From Chrysemys picta bellii (lineage: Eukaryota; Chordata; Testudines; Emydidae): 64,000 nt of DNA. Of the stretch, positions 35,353 through 48,316 are shown piece by piece. The position numbers were made by a program, and so were the translations under genes. A model generated the notes under the pieces. It was not told where the DNA came from and did no database searches. It was given only the letters and a program-made list of their open reading frames with translations. The stretch is from contig NC_088800.1 in the NCBI RefSeq assembly GCF_011386835.1, positions 80,478,981-80,542,980 on the forward strand, given 5' to 3'. Positions within the stretch are counted from its first letter, which is position 1. Every line of letters begins with the position of its first letter.

Positions 35353-36286
35353 ACTGCAAAGGAACATTGGCATCTGTTCTTGTGTTATATAGTTTAGATA
35401 CATTTGCATTATCTGCTTCCTTTGTATTTTTGGTACATAAATTTGTGAACAGGTCTAGTATTTGTGCTTGTGTTCAGAGTTCCATGTTGTAGCAGCCACT
35501 TGGAGCGTTTTCAGAAAAACACTGGTTCACTGTGTTGAGAAGAAATCTTAACCCATCCCCAGTAAATAATGAGTACTAAGAATTTAAGCTAGGATTTTTT
35601 TTTTTAAATCTTGTGGGTTATCTTTGAGGTATTCTGTACTGTTTAACTTCTTAGATCTGATTGGTTATTGCGTGTGGTGTCCATTGTGGCCATCTTTGTG
35701 GTATTGCTCAAGTTGTATTTTCAGCAAAGCTTACCACTAACTGATGAGCTGTTCCCCTGGCACACCAGCCTTAAGAAAAAACACTCATAATAAAGCATCC
35801 ATTCTACTGTATTCCATGGTTGCTCCCTGAAACAGCCTAGCTCATGGGAAGGGTTGCTCAGCATTTCTTTGATTTGCTCCATAGTGACCTCTACAGTAAG
35901 TCAGCTGCTGTTTAAATTAAGGAGTAGATTCACTTATCCTTTAAAATCTGTCTTGCACCAATCCACTGGATTTTTTATATATATAATATATATGAAATGA
36001 GTCTAAACTTCTGCAGCATACAGACGATGAATTCCTAGTTGCTTAGCACTGCACACTTCTTTCCATTTCTTTATTGAATAAAAACATTTCTAACCACTTT
36101 TCTTTTGGTTGACAACTCTCCAATGAGTTTAAAACATTTCAGTTACCAGCCTATGGGTTCTGTCATTAATATACAACAGAGTACCCCATGTGGAAATCCC
36201 AGCTCCTGACTGAGACGCATTAATTCTGGGGTAAGGCCTTCTTTGATGATAATAGTTAGAGACATGCATTTTTCCTACATAGCTCT

Positions 36287-36610
36287 GGTTACATCTGCCC
36301 TGGGAGCTAGGGGTGTGATTCCCAGTTCCCCTAGACATAGTTGTGCTATCTCTTATCTGAGCTAGCAAACTAAAAATTGTAGTATAGGTGGGGTAGCATG
36401 GGCAGCGATGGCATGGACTGGCTGCCCTGAATACATACATACAGGGTACAGGAGAGTTTGTACTCAGGGTAGCTAGCCAGTGCCGCTGCTGGTATTCATG
36501 CTATGTCAGCTATGCCACTATTTTTAGCACGATAGCTCAGATGAGAGCTAGTATGAGTATGTCTACAGGAGCTGAGAATCACACCCTCAACTCATAGTGT
36601 AGGCATAACC
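36287..36610. mobile_element. MITE with ~45-bp inverted ends
   Basis: Left arm from 36287 (GGTTACATCTGCCCTGGGAG, then agggg tgtgattcccag) is mirrored by the right arm ending at 36610 (reverse complement ggttatgcctacactatgag, then ttgagggtgtgattctcag). Imperfect but long inverted repeats around a 230-bp interior. No target duplication resolved. Confidence 0.6.
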
Positions 36611-38837
36611 TATGACTGAGAATAACTCAGTTTCTGTATCTAACTGGCTATATTAAGGGTACTCTTTGAATCTCAGCTCTCTTGTTAAGGTTTTTTTTTT
36701 GTAATCATTATTAGAAATTGTGGTTCTCTAGCTAGGCTACCATTGCAGGTTTGCCTGCTGGGTCTGTAGTTCAGTGCTGTGAAACTACCTTGGCATTGAT
36801 ATTAATTGATGATACAGATTGATGCAAGGTCACTGCAGAGCTCCTCCAGCATTGATTTGCAACACTGCTGAAGGCTGTGGACTTAAGTTTCTTCCCCAAG
36901 TTCTAGTAGGTAGGTGTCAGAAGGCGACTGTATTGGAGTGCAATAGCCAGTTAAAATTTATGCCTACTGCATCTCTTCGTCATCCACTGACTTTTTTTTT
37001 TTTTTAATGAGTGGATGCTTCACTGGGACATAACCAGTTATGTTTTCTAAAGTAACTACAACATTGCCGTAAGGCACATATATATGCCACAAAGTACTAT
37101 ATGTGTACAAGGGGCTTAAGCTATGGTTGCTATAGGAACCTTAACTGAAGTACCTGAATGTTTAGCTTTTAAACTGCCATTTTAACATGGGCTTTTTCAG
37201 ATTAAACACCTAGAAATGTGAGCTGACATGCATATAACATTTTTGTGTGGTATTTTGATAATCTAAAAAGTGGGGAATTACTTTCTTTAAAAAATCATGG
37301 GGGCAAGAATGACTCTAAGAAAAATAAGTACATTGTGAAGCATCTGGAAGCTTGCCTCCTTGGCAGCTTTGCAATTGCCATGGAAGATACATATCCAAGT
37401 TTGTATGTGCCATCAGAACAAGTTGCATTTGGTAAATTCCATGAAATTGACTGACTGAGGTCAACTGCAGCTGGCACAGGAGGAGAAAAATGTATTGTGT
37501 TAATTAGGTAAACAAATTGGTAATGAGGATGAAACCCAATTGTTTTTGGTTGGTTTTCTGTGACATTTTTAAAACAACTGAGAGCTTTCTATTCTGTTCA
37601 CAAGTCCATCCATGTGGAAAATCTTCCTTCTAGAATCTAATGATATATGTATTTTCCAGGTTAAGCAGCATATCTGAGTCACTTGTATTTTTTCAGGAGG
37701 GGAGAGTTCTTTATATTTTATTACTATCCAGATGCAATGGATTGCCAGGAGTGTGTGTAGGTGGTACATATCAATTCATGGTGTATATTTATAAATATGT
37801 GGTTTTTTTTTCTTGCTGGATTTTGATTTAAGATCCTCCATAGCTACCATCTTAATATATTCACTGCGGAATCCTTCCCTCCCTCCCCCCCCATACTAGC
37901 AAAAGATTTCTATTATGCAATCAGTTATTTCAACCATAATTCAAATAATGAAAAAAAGTTACAGAAAACTTTTTGCATGGTGTTTAAAAATTCAGATAGA
38001 TGGGTTTCATTTTAAAATCCAAATGTTGAGTTTTGCCACTGAAATTTGTACTCTTGCCTATGTGCTATGTGTCTTTTCTAATATAGTTGCTTTGCAGCTA
38101 TTCAATGTGGAGCAAGCGTTTAATGGCTCTAAAATAGTCCTTTAGTTTAGTTTATCTGTTACTGGCTCTGGTTCTTGATAGTGTTTCCTGTTAACTTGTT
38201 CTTCCTTTAAATTCTTCTAGCTCTTGCATTCGTTGTCTTCCTCAATAAAGCCCTTATACTTATATTCAAGAGGGAAAATGGACCCATTCCAAATTTAGGA
38301 ACAGGTCAATGGTTTTGGTTTTTTTACAGGTAATGGCCAACCAGCTTATTTCTACTCTGTAACTCATCTAATTAAAGTACAGGGACACTACCTGTTCGGT
38401 TCCCACTGTGCTCTAGAAGAGCTCTTTTGTGAGCTGAGCTTCAGAAGCCAGCTAAGAGCAGAAGCATTAGTGACGCTCTCAGAACCTCCTTGTTGGTTTA
38501 ACAGTTTTGTTTGTTGAGTTAAAAAATGGAAGTGGTGATAAAAGTATATTCGGATGGGTTTGCACTTAAATGCTGTGCAGAAGAAGTGGGTTACAGGAGG
38601 GATTTGAATCGGTCGGAGCCTAGGGCAGGGAGGTGATTTCAGGGATAAGGAGTGATGACAACATCCACAGGTGAGTGAATCAAGGGAGCGGAATGGGGAG
38701 AATAAACATATTGTCACCCTTAAACTTGACCTTCCCCCCCAAAGTCACTAACAGCCTCTTGCTTGTCATTTCAGTGGAGGGGAGAAGGCAGAAGCCCCAT
38801 TGGAGAGATTGGATGAAAGTCAAAGGGGAAGGAAGGG

Positions 38838-38999
38838 CAGGGCTGCCCAGAGGATTCAGGGGGCCTGGGGCAAAGCAATTTCAGGGCCCCCTTCCATAAA
38901 AAAAAGTTGCAATACTATAGAATACTATATTCTCATGGGAGGCCCCCGCGGGACCTGAAGCAAATTGCCCCACTTGCCCTCCCCCTCTGGGCGGCCCTG
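38838..38999. mobile_element. Non-autonomous hAT element with 8-bp TSD
   Basis: 162-bp element starting CAGGGCTGCCCAGAGG and ending CCTCTGGGCGGCCCTG, inverted termini. Exact 8-bp duplication AGGAAGGG at 38830-38837 and 39000-39007. Confidence 0.85.
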
Positions 39000-40149
39000 A
39001 GGAAGGGATGTGGGCTCGAGAGGCCATAGCTAGAAAGAGGTAGTGTGACTGAGTGAAAGCTCCCTATGGATAGGGGAAAGAGTGCAATTGAATGTAGAGG
39101 AAAAGGAGCCAGAAGGGAAGGAAAAGTGGTTGAACATCAGGCAAGGAAGGAATATGGGAAGGCAAAAATCTCATCTGTATTATCTCTTCCCTAAAACTTC
39201 GTTATAAAGCTGTCCAAGCTCAACTGCCAGCCAAGGTAAGATCCATTCTGAATGCCTCTTCATCAAATGTTTGAGTACAACACTTGAACTTTCTTATGCA
39301 GATAACCCTTTAAGGAAGTTATTCTTGAGGAGCAGTGAAAGAAATGTGTTGTCTGGCTATGAAAAAATGTATGTGTTAAAGGTGCTCTGACTAGAGATGA
39401 CTTCATAAAAACGAATCTGTATTTGGTGGTCTCGGTTCATTTTACTAGTTGGCAAATGTCAAAATGATGAAAACTTTCACCATAGTTGACCATTTTGGCC
39501 ATTCCAGCAAAATGCAAATATTTCCAAGGGATATTTAAATCCAAACTATTTCATTGCTCCATTTAAAAACGTTGAGTTACTAAGTTTTGGGCCTAAACCG
39601 CCTAACTGTGTCCCTTAACCAGCAATGAGGATCATTATACATTTCATCACCTCGTTCCCATTAGATATAGATATAGCAACAGTCTACAAAAAGCCTACGA
39701 CTTGTGTATACCTTACTGTGATATATTGAGCAGATAACTCAATGTATCAAACTCAGTCCCTGTTGCAAGGAAGTAGCAACAGTCTAAGCAAGTTACTGAA
39801 ACTCGTCAGTTGCATTGCACAACACAGCATCATAATAGATTTGGGTGATGGAAAACACTAACAATCAAACAACTTGGTAGATGCTGCCTCTAACGTGATG
39901 ACACGTAACAAGAATGAAGAGACATTTAGTTGTGTTAATCGGAGCACACACACAATCCAAAGGACACAGCTGCTGCTCTTGCTAAAATAGAAAGCATAGG
40001 ATCCTAAGAGCTGAAGTCTGTTAAATTTTAATTTGGCTTCCTATCTTAGATATGTGCACTGTTTTTCAGTGGCACTGTAAGAATGGGAGATGAGTGTACT
40101 TAGATTAAGTTTAATCAAGTAGCAATAATGAGAGATGGATGTTTTGTTG

Positions 40150-41400
40150 CAACCCGGAGCACATTAGGAATTAGAAACACAGGTAGTGCCATATCATTTC
40201 AGGCCAAAGGTCCAGTTACTGGTATCCAGTCTCTCAGTAGCCCATACCAAGCACTTCCGAGAAGAATGTAAGATTCCCCATAGCAGCTGATTAGGCAATA
40301 GTATGCTTTTGGGAAAGATTATTCGTGACTTCAAGCAGTTAGCACTTGTTTTATATCCTGAAGCATGAAGATTGATATCCCATATAAACTTTTATTCTAG
40401 ATAGTCTAGACATTTTATAGAGAGTTCTTATGTGAAGCCTAGTAAGGTCTGTCCTCCATCATAATCTTGTGGCTGTGAGTTATTTGCAGTTTAATTACTC
40501 ATTGTGTAAAGTATGTTATAAATTAGTTGCCTTTTAATGTAGTTGAGTATTCCCTTGTTTTTTGTATTACAGCACAAGATATAATAGGAGCTCCTGATTG
40601 ACTTTTTCTAGACTGTTCATTATATTTAGATAGATAGATATCTATCTTGCCATTGCTTACTTTTCTTCCCAACTAAATTATCTTAATCTTTTTAATCTCT
40701 CATATGGAAATATTTCTAAGCCTCAAATCCATTGCCCTTCTTGCTTCCTTTTCTATCTAGTGCTGTATCCTTTTAAAGATGAGATGACCAAAACTGAACA
40801 GAGTACAAGGTTTTTTTATAATATTTTTAGTTTTAGTTTCTTGCTTCAGCCTTAATTTCTTGTTTGTATTTGTGACTGCCATTGCACATAGATCTAATGT
40901 CTTCAGAGAGCAGTCCTCAAAGATGCTTAGGTCATCTTTTCCTGAACTTTCACAGTTAGTTTATAACTCATATGCATATCTGCATAGTTCATATTGTTCC
41001 TTCCGGCATGAACTTCCTTGTACTTGTCCATGTTGAATTTCATCTGCCATTCAGATCACCTATCTTTGTTGGATCCTTTTGGAGTTCCCTAGAGACACGT
41101 TTAGGCCTGACTAATCTAAACAGTTTGGACATCTATAAACTTTTCCATCTCATTGTTCATTGCCACTCTTCTTCAAGTTAACTAATATGCTAACTAACAC
41201 CAGTCGTCGTATAAATGTTTTGGGCAACCCGGTTAACTTTCTTTCATGTTGAAAATTGACCATTTATACCTGAACTTCGTTTTCTGCATTGTAACCAGTT
41301 TCTGATCTGACAGAATTTATTAATTTCTTCACTTACCTTTTATGAGCCATCATTTGGGCATTGGGTTACTGCCCTTTCTCTGTCTTCTCTGTGACACCAC
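40150..41400 (-). mobile_element. Degraded CR1-type LINE, antisense
   Basis: Reads as the reverse complement of CR1-type ORF2 and 3' region. 'gccaaaggtccagttactggtatcc' resembles the antisense 3' end, and 'tgtccatgttgaatttcatctgccattcag' and 'gaaaattgaccatttatacct' resemble antisense ORF2 segments. Highly diverged with no long frame left. Identification is from motif order only. Confidence 0.5.
40629..40650. repeat. (TAGA)n microsatellite with inverted tail
   Basis: Short run of TAGATAGATAGATA followed by TCTATC, a few units only. Confidence 0.8.
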
Positions 41401-43321
41401 CAGCTAGCTCAACACGTAACCTGTGGGTGCAGGAGAGATCAGCTGGTAGATGACTGGCCCAGCAAGATAGCAAGGGTCAGGCAACAACCATGCTGCTGCT
41501 CCTGGCTACCTGTTCTGCAGACTAGGTGATGAGTACACCCCTTTGACTGACAAATGGGCCCAGGTCTGCAGAAGAATGGATCTGGCTTTAAGCTGCATCT
41601 GGGCCACAGCAAATTCACTTTATTTTTAGGTGTCTTTAACCTTACCCTGAATAGGAAATAACTGCCCTCCTGCTATGGCTTACCTGCTATCTGCAAGGCA
41701 TTTTTGCATGGTTGCAGGTCACTGTACAGATAAACTGGCTCACAGTTAATAACAGCCTGATATTTACAGATGTTCCAGGTTTTGTGTGTAGATCTTTGTG
41801 GACTCGGAATTTGAAACTTAATTCTTTTGTACATTTGCCAGTAAGAGGAAATTACCTACCCCTGTATTATACAGACATCATTTTGTCTTGTGTTTTATTC
41901 CTTACAACTACAAAATCCAAAAGTTAAATTATCCAGATGTTAAATACAATTTAGATAACTTGCATGTCCAACAGGTCAGTTTTGCTTGTTAAGGTGGCAC
42001 TTGTTTGAGGTGTGTTGTTTTTTCCCCTGCTCTGGCAGGCTACAGAACAACACAATATTTGGGGGGGGGGGGGTTCCCCTGAATTTCTTAAGCGTATGTG
42101 AAAGGAAAACATTCTCCCAGACTTCCATTCCACCTCTGTTCCTCTTATGGGCATCCTGGGACCGAAACCACCACCTGGTTGCTGCACGGTTCCTCCTAGT
42201 AAAGTACCACAATACAGTTCATTGGCTGGTGTTTCAGTTCAGCAACATACTAGGTCACACAAATGTCTTCTATCTCCACCATCAAAGCTTTGTGGATTTT
42301 TTTGTTATTAATGAAGCTCAGCTCTTACCTGGTTCTTCTGGAAGAGTGCCCTCATTTAACTATGCAATTCCTGACCTGACCAGGAACAATGACAGTTACT
42401 CCTACCATCTGGGCAAGCATGAAGAAGTTAAACTTCCTGTTAACTTACAACAAGCACAGGTCCAATATGTTTCACTCTAACTACCTACCTTCATACATAG
42501 GGGAAGGAGAGAATTGGTTTCTCAAAGCAGTCAGAATGTTTTTAAGATTTGAAATATATATTGTATGTCAATTTGCAGTTTTACTGGCACTGCTGATTTT
42601 TGTGATGTAAAAAAATACAGCATCCATCTTGATGATAATACATTTTGAAATGTAAAGAGGACATGAAATCTAATAATAATTCCTGCTGGTTATTGTTTCC
42701 CTGAAACAATAAAGTACTCTTCCTCCCTCATCTCTCCAAAAGCAGGTGACTTATGATGTTGACAGAACTCAGTAGAATCTCAGAATTAATTGTGGGGAAT
42801 TTCCACATCAAAATATGGGCTGCTGTCTGCAGAAGCCTCCTGTTAGTAGTAATATAAATAGTGGTGATAAATAAATTCAGCATCCTAACTCTACCTGCAT
42901 AAGAGAGATTTGTATTGGCGTTTAAAGAAGGTAACTAGTGCACCTTCCCAGACACCAAGCATCTGCAGAAACCCTTTTTCCTTACAGCAGACTATTAAGG
43001 TGTTTGTTCTCTTAAAGTAATTAGAAGGAGAAGGTGAGTCGCTGATTTAGTCTAGAGGCTTGTGGTTGGATTTTTTTTAAGCTTGGCTGTGATGAAATTT
43101 TTACTGTAGCTCTGTGTTAAACTGTTGACAAACTAAATGAATTCCCGGCTGTCATCTTCTAGTTCGCGCATGAACCATGCTACAAGAAATCTTAGATACA
43201 AATCTACTCTAACTTGATTCTCAACTGCTTTTACTAAGCATCTCTTTTCCTAGCCACAGAATTCCTTCTGCCCACAGCAACCTTGTTAAGTGACCATTAA
43301 ACACAAAGAGGGAGAAATGAC

Positions 43322-43471
43322 TTCTCTTATGGCTAAGACACTGAACTGGAGATTAGGAGAGTGTGTTCCGTTTCCAGCTTTGCCACAGACTTCTTGTGTG
43401 ATTTGGACCTGTATGCCATTTTGCACAAGGGGATAATAACCCTCCCTACCTCACAGGGGTCTTGAGAGGGT

Positions 43472-43505
<34 letters not shown>

Positions 43506-43560
43506 AGGTGCTCAGGTACTACTGTTCTGATTGGTGTATTGTAAGTACTTACAACCACAG
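43322..43560 (+). repeat. MIR-like SINE, near full length
   Basis: Plus-orientation MIR-type SINE. It has a tRNA-like head with 'agacactgaactggagattagg' and 'ttccagctttgccacagacttcttgtgtgattt', then 'gggataataaccctccctacctcacaggggtcttgagagg', then 'gaggtgctcaggtactactg'. A 17-base A run sits inside at 43482-43499. Confidence 0.8.
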
Positions 43561-44215
43561 TCAGCCCTCTCAAAAGGAACACACCACCCTAAACAATGAA
43601 GAAGTGGAAGCCTCCAGACAACATTTTAGAAGCATCAGAATTAATCAAAAATGCATGTTGGTGGTTAGGTTTTGACAGCCAAAGTGACCACTAATTTCAC
43701 AAAAGGTCATGCTCTTTCCTGTGTAGGCTTACATGCCAGTCATTCAGTGTTTTCTCTGTGAATTTCTAGTTTCTGTAGCATGCCCCAACAGAGAGCACTG
43801 GTGTACTGACTCCCTCTTCAGAATCTATGAAAATGATTTTATCTCATTAATCACATCAACCACAATTAGCACAAATAACATGTCTGCTGGCATGGTGGGA
43901 CATAGTAACAAGTGTGTCAGCCTCCACTTCCATTCAAGCCTGGTTGAGGTCCATTATCACTTATCTGGTCTGGTAATGTATTGTCTGCACCTGAAACAAA
44001 CAGTGTGGGGAAGAGGTGGGAGTGGCAGAGGAAAGCCTGTGAGTTCTTTGCTACTAAGTAGTAGGGCCGTGTGTCTCTGAAACGGAGCTTCAGGAAGATG
44101 TACAGTAATGATATTGCACTTTTCATTGCATGGATGTAGTCTGGAAGGCCCATCTTGGGTGGCCAATTGTGTTTTCTGGAAACCTTCATTGCCAAGTCCT
44201 CCTGTTTATTTTCAG

Positions 44216-46128
44216 GGATGACCTTTTGGATCACTTTCTCGAGCATTTCTGCAGGAACTTTCTCTACTTGTATTGGCTTCCAGAGTTGTTTGAAAGAGCT
44301 TCAAGAAGCCACTGATGCCAGGCAGAGAACTAAGTTATTCATGCTAGTGTAACCGCACAAGGACCTGTACTTAAACGTCATACTTTCAGACTCTCCAATT
44401 TGAGCTGCTTCTGGGTTTCAACATGGTACCTCTTTGTCAGGATGGCCTGTCCTCTGGCCTTAACATATCTGCCCAGAAACTGGTATCAACAGTGATGGTC
44501 ACAATTTATGCCTTAACCAGAAAGCATGTTAAAGGCTTGACTGGATGCGCGCAATGCTTGTGGATTCATAGCGTTGCTTTGGCTGTGGTCCTCCTTTCAA
44601 ATGCTATCAATCCAATGCTGGTCTGCACAGTTGCTGATCTCCCAGTAGTGAAACCCTTGCTGTTTTAGGTTACCTGTATGTGTGGGCATGAACAACCAGT
44701 GTTCTGATTCTCCACGCATTCTTGCTAAGTATACAGTAACACAATATTGTAGGTCTCTCTATAACAAGCAATTTTAAAAAAATATGTTGATGGAAGAAGA
44801 GTGAAGAACTACAGATTACTAAGGTAAAGCAAGTGGTTAGCACCCAATTTTGAGAACTTTGGAAAAAGGGATATCTACATTTCTCAGATGCACAATCCAT
44901 GCTCAAGGTGTTGAAGATCTAGCATCATTCATATCCTGCCTGTCCATTATGTAATGAACCACTAAAAAGAGACACATGATGTAGGGTGCTGAAGAGTGGC
45001 CACACAGTTTTTTTTCCTTTGTTTGCATTTGTACCATGCATTACGGTATGCCTTTTTCACAGTGATGGTATTCATTTATTTCCAATTCTTCCTTTCTCCG
45101 ACAGTAATATTAAAAAAGAAATCAATACCATTATACAGAATGAGCTCACAACCCAGAAACACACAGGTCTGTGCCTATAATATGTATTGTACATCTTCAA
45201 TGTCTGCATTTCTCAAGTCCACTCCAGAGACAGTGCACTGCAAGCATGAATGGAAACATAGAAAACTAAGGTACTGTAAAATACAGCAAAGAGTCTGCAC
45301 AACACAGCAGCCAGTTATGTTAGCTCAAAGTTGAATGCCATTGGCAGTCTTAACAAATGTATCCGCTCCTCCCCACAGGCACTGTCCTATGGTCAGATAC
45401 TGATGAAGAATGGTTGCCCCAAGCAAGAAGGGACGATGCAGTAGAGGTTTCTGGATTTCTTCTTCTTCTAATGATATGAAGCATGCTAAACATATTGCCA
45501 TGTATTTTAGTCAGCTTAGACATCACAAAACAAGTCACTAAGCTTCTTGGGTTAGATTATAAGGAGAGGCAGAGGCCCCTCTATGATTTTTATGGCCCAG
45601 GTACAGCATAAGGCATCTCTGCCCTAAGACAGTCTTTCATTTTACACTACCTGTTATGTCTTCAACATCATTTTTTCTTTTTCAGGAATTACAAACAGGA
45701 GTATTTTGAACCAAGTCTCAGCCACAGTTGACCTGATGTACATAAAATGTGACCGTGTTTTTCCAAGGTAAGGATGCTGTAATCATTACAGGAGAACATT
45801 GAGCTGTGGTGCAGTATCTTACCTCTCATTCAATGTACTGTACTATTTCTTTTCAGAAAACAACTCAAATCATATTGTGGCTGCTGCATTCATTGCTGCC
45901 TGAGGGCTACACTGAGTGTGCACCCCAGCCAAGTAAGTCCACATCTTTTTCTACAAAGCTCCATTTGCAGAGTGGTCATTAGGGTCAGGGGTATCTAAAT
46001 TTCAGCACTATCTCTGTGTGTTCCAGGTCGTCATATCTCAACTCAGTCAAGCTATTATGGCTCCATATGAAGCACTACATTTGGACGCATGCAAAACTGA
46101 CATCAGAAGAATTTGTGCAACCACGTAG
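44216..46128 (+). other. Exon-like chain: candidate small nested gene
   Basis: Six blocks with GT-AG borders join in one open frame: 44216-44333, 44669-44728, 45105-45166, 45686-45767, 45857-45932 and 46027-46128 (TAG stop at 46126-46128). Translation from ATG at 44218 gives about 165 residues. The N-terminus is hydrophobic and signal-peptide-like (MTFWITFSSISAGTFSTC); a middle part has KKEINTIIQNEL; a Cys-rich stretch (SYCGCCIHCC) follows. The last three blocks have strong splice sites (ttctttttcag, GTAAGG, tttcttttcag, GTAAGT, gtgttccag). The first three donors are weak. A polyadenylation signal AATAAA lies at 46268-46273. I recognise no family. The chain was chosen by eye, and good minus-strand frames overlap both ends, so chance remains a serious alternative. 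Confidence 0.25.
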
Positions 46129-48316
46129 AGAGTAACCAAGCCAGCCTTCTGAATAGGGAAATCTGCGGCTTGTCTTCTGGTGACCATCTTGAAGAAGGTG
46201 CTGCCTGTGATCATAGCAAAGCAAGGTTCAGCCAGAGGCATGTAATATACAGTGCTCAATAAATGAATTAAAAAAAGCTGTCTATACTGTTTATCTTTAT
46301 TTGGAAGCACTAAATCAGACACCAAAAACAAAAGTAATAGGATATAAATACCTATGTGCAATACTATTTTTTCTACTAAATAGAGAGAGCCTCCGGGGAT
46401 CCCGTCACAGGCTTCTGTACAGCACAGACTTAGTTTCAATTCTGTCACTAATTATAGGGGCTAATGTTTGCAAGGGAAAATGGAAAGCGACTTTCTCATG
46501 CTTAGACAAGCACTGCTGCTCAGACAGACAAGTGCTAAATATCCCCAGCCAGGGATTTCCCAAGGCCTCAGTCATTGCACAGCAAATATAGTTAGTTCTA
46601 ATCTAGTGATAACAGGAGGGGCTAAGAAAGCACTGTTGATCAAAGACAATGACTTTTACCCCAGCATGAATATCTCTGTATCTCGACATGATGCACAGAG
46701 ACGCGTGAGCTAGTCAGAGGATTGTTAAGCTGTCTGCAGCATCATACTATACTTCAGTGTGCTACGACAAATTAACTATTTAACAAGTTGCTAATGTGGC
46801 TCATTCAGCTGCTCTGCCTCCCAGCGTGATAATAAAACAAATGATTACAGTGTGCTTCCTGCCCAACAGAAATTACTGTAATGTAAATGGAAAACTTTAT
46901 GCGCTGCACTACAGAATAAACAGAAGCAACAAGATGTTGGAGGGGCAGGGCAGTGTCATATTGCATGCTGGAGGGATGATTTAGGAGAGCTGTGTATCCA
47001 TCACCTAAATTCAATATGCAGTTCAACACAGTAATGTCTACAGTAACCTAGCAACGGGACCACACGCCCCTCCTGGTGAAGGAAGCTTTTTGAGCACTAT
47101 CTGGTGTATTGCAAGAGAACTGCAGCATTTTTAATCACCTCCGCATTGCCATCTGGTGTCTTTTCATGGAATGGCAGGAAAATTCTCCAGTTCTGGCAGA
47201 TCGTTTCTTCTCGGGTTTGCAGTGCCTCCAACAGCTCCATTTGTATTGCACAAGAGGAAAGGCGTTCATTTTACCTGTCACTAATATCAGAAGTGTGGAG
47301 GAATCTACCAGTGCATTTTCTCTTGTTTTGTGGGAGGGTCTTTGAGGATCGTTGTATATTTAAAATAATCATGTTCGTCCTCATGATGCTTTTCTTTCTG
47401 GCTCACAGCTACTTCATAGAGGTGGTTGTGTCAGAATCTTGGAGCGTTCCCCATTTGTGGCCTCTTCGTGGTGTGCAACAAAGGGGGTTTTCTTTAAGCA
47501 TCTTGGCTTAAAGATATTATCTCTGGGCATTATAGGGCATACCTGCATTTGGCTTCTGTGGGGTTGAACCCAGATCTCTGTGCTGTTAATTAATGTTCGC
47601 TTGTTTTTTATTTGAGCTGAGCTAGGTAGCAACATCCTTAGAATCTTTTACTTAATTTAAAGGTGCTGTGTTCAGACAGCCAGCCTCTGTAAAATCAGCA
47701 CTGTTATAAACTGGCCTCATGGCCTGGGTACAGTCTGCCACCATCAGCACCATCTCCTCATCTGCACAGCAGAGTAGGAAAAACAACCCCCTTCTCGTGA
47801 TCTACGATGTGTTTCAGACAAGAAAATTGTTATTGCAAGATAAAATGGTACATAATAAAATTACAGAAGCATCTTTTGGCCTAGTGCCCTACATTAAGAA
47901 AATCTTTTGTGATAAGCTGTGAATATTTTTATTTGCTTCAGTTGATCAACATTGTGGCATGTTGACAAAATGTGTCTTTCTAGGTGTCTGGAGCATGCCT
48001 GTTACCATACTCTTTAACCATTAGCTTCTTTGATCAGTAACAAGTGGCAATTGAGTTTTTTGTTTGGGGGGGGTTGTTTTTGGGGTTCCTCCCTAGCCCC
48101 ACAAAACCCGCATTGCAAAAAAATGTAGCACTTGTAGCACTTTCTACTTTACTGGTGGCTGAATTGGTCATAAATTCTTACAGGATATAAAATCTTCTAA
48201 GACGTTGGGGGGCAGCATTTTGAATATCAAAAGATGCAAATGACTGAAATGCTCAGTTCAGTTTTGTTTTTAACTCAGCAGTACTTGTACTTCCCCTTCC
48301 CTTTCTCTCTTTATAG

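Larger units (their letters stand above)
14448..48316 (+). other. USP22: 33.9-kb USP22-family intron
   Basis: From GTAAGT to TTTATAG. It separates the linker exon from the catalytic-cysteine exon. It holds CR1 LINE fragments, MITEs, an ERV-type LTR, MIR-like SINEs, a degraded minus-strand frame and an exon-like chain, all listed separately. I see no feature in 16370-17785, 18490-19519, 19600-23084, 23340-24904, 25300-26075, 27520-28937, 29360-30648, 32675-34397, 34472-35232, 35353-36286, 36611-38829, 39008-40149, 41401-43321 or 46280-48316 beyond short chance frames and low-complexity runs. A MIR-like tail fragment lies near 19520-19590. Confidence 0.9.

Noticed and set aside
41986..42480. 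164-aa plus-strand open frame
   Set aside because: It runs through a 14-base G tract, has no family resemblance that I can name, and the minus strand is also partly open. It could be part of an unknown unit but is not supported alone.
45686..45932. Idea that the blocks at 45686-45767 and 45857-45932 are cassette exons of USP22
   Set aside because: The first could join the linker exon in phase, but the pair ends in phase 0 while the catalytic exon at 48317 needs phase 1, so inclusion would break the USP22 frame.
46027..46260. Faint resemblance of the translation near 46057-46135 to the end of a histone fold
   Set aside because: Only a few scattered residues agree, and the upstream sequence does not continue the match.
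47104..47511. 135-aa plus-strand frame with a hydrophobic C-terminal half
   Set aside because: Two other frames are open over the same stretch, there are no exon-like borders or motif, and it follows the candidate polyA site.
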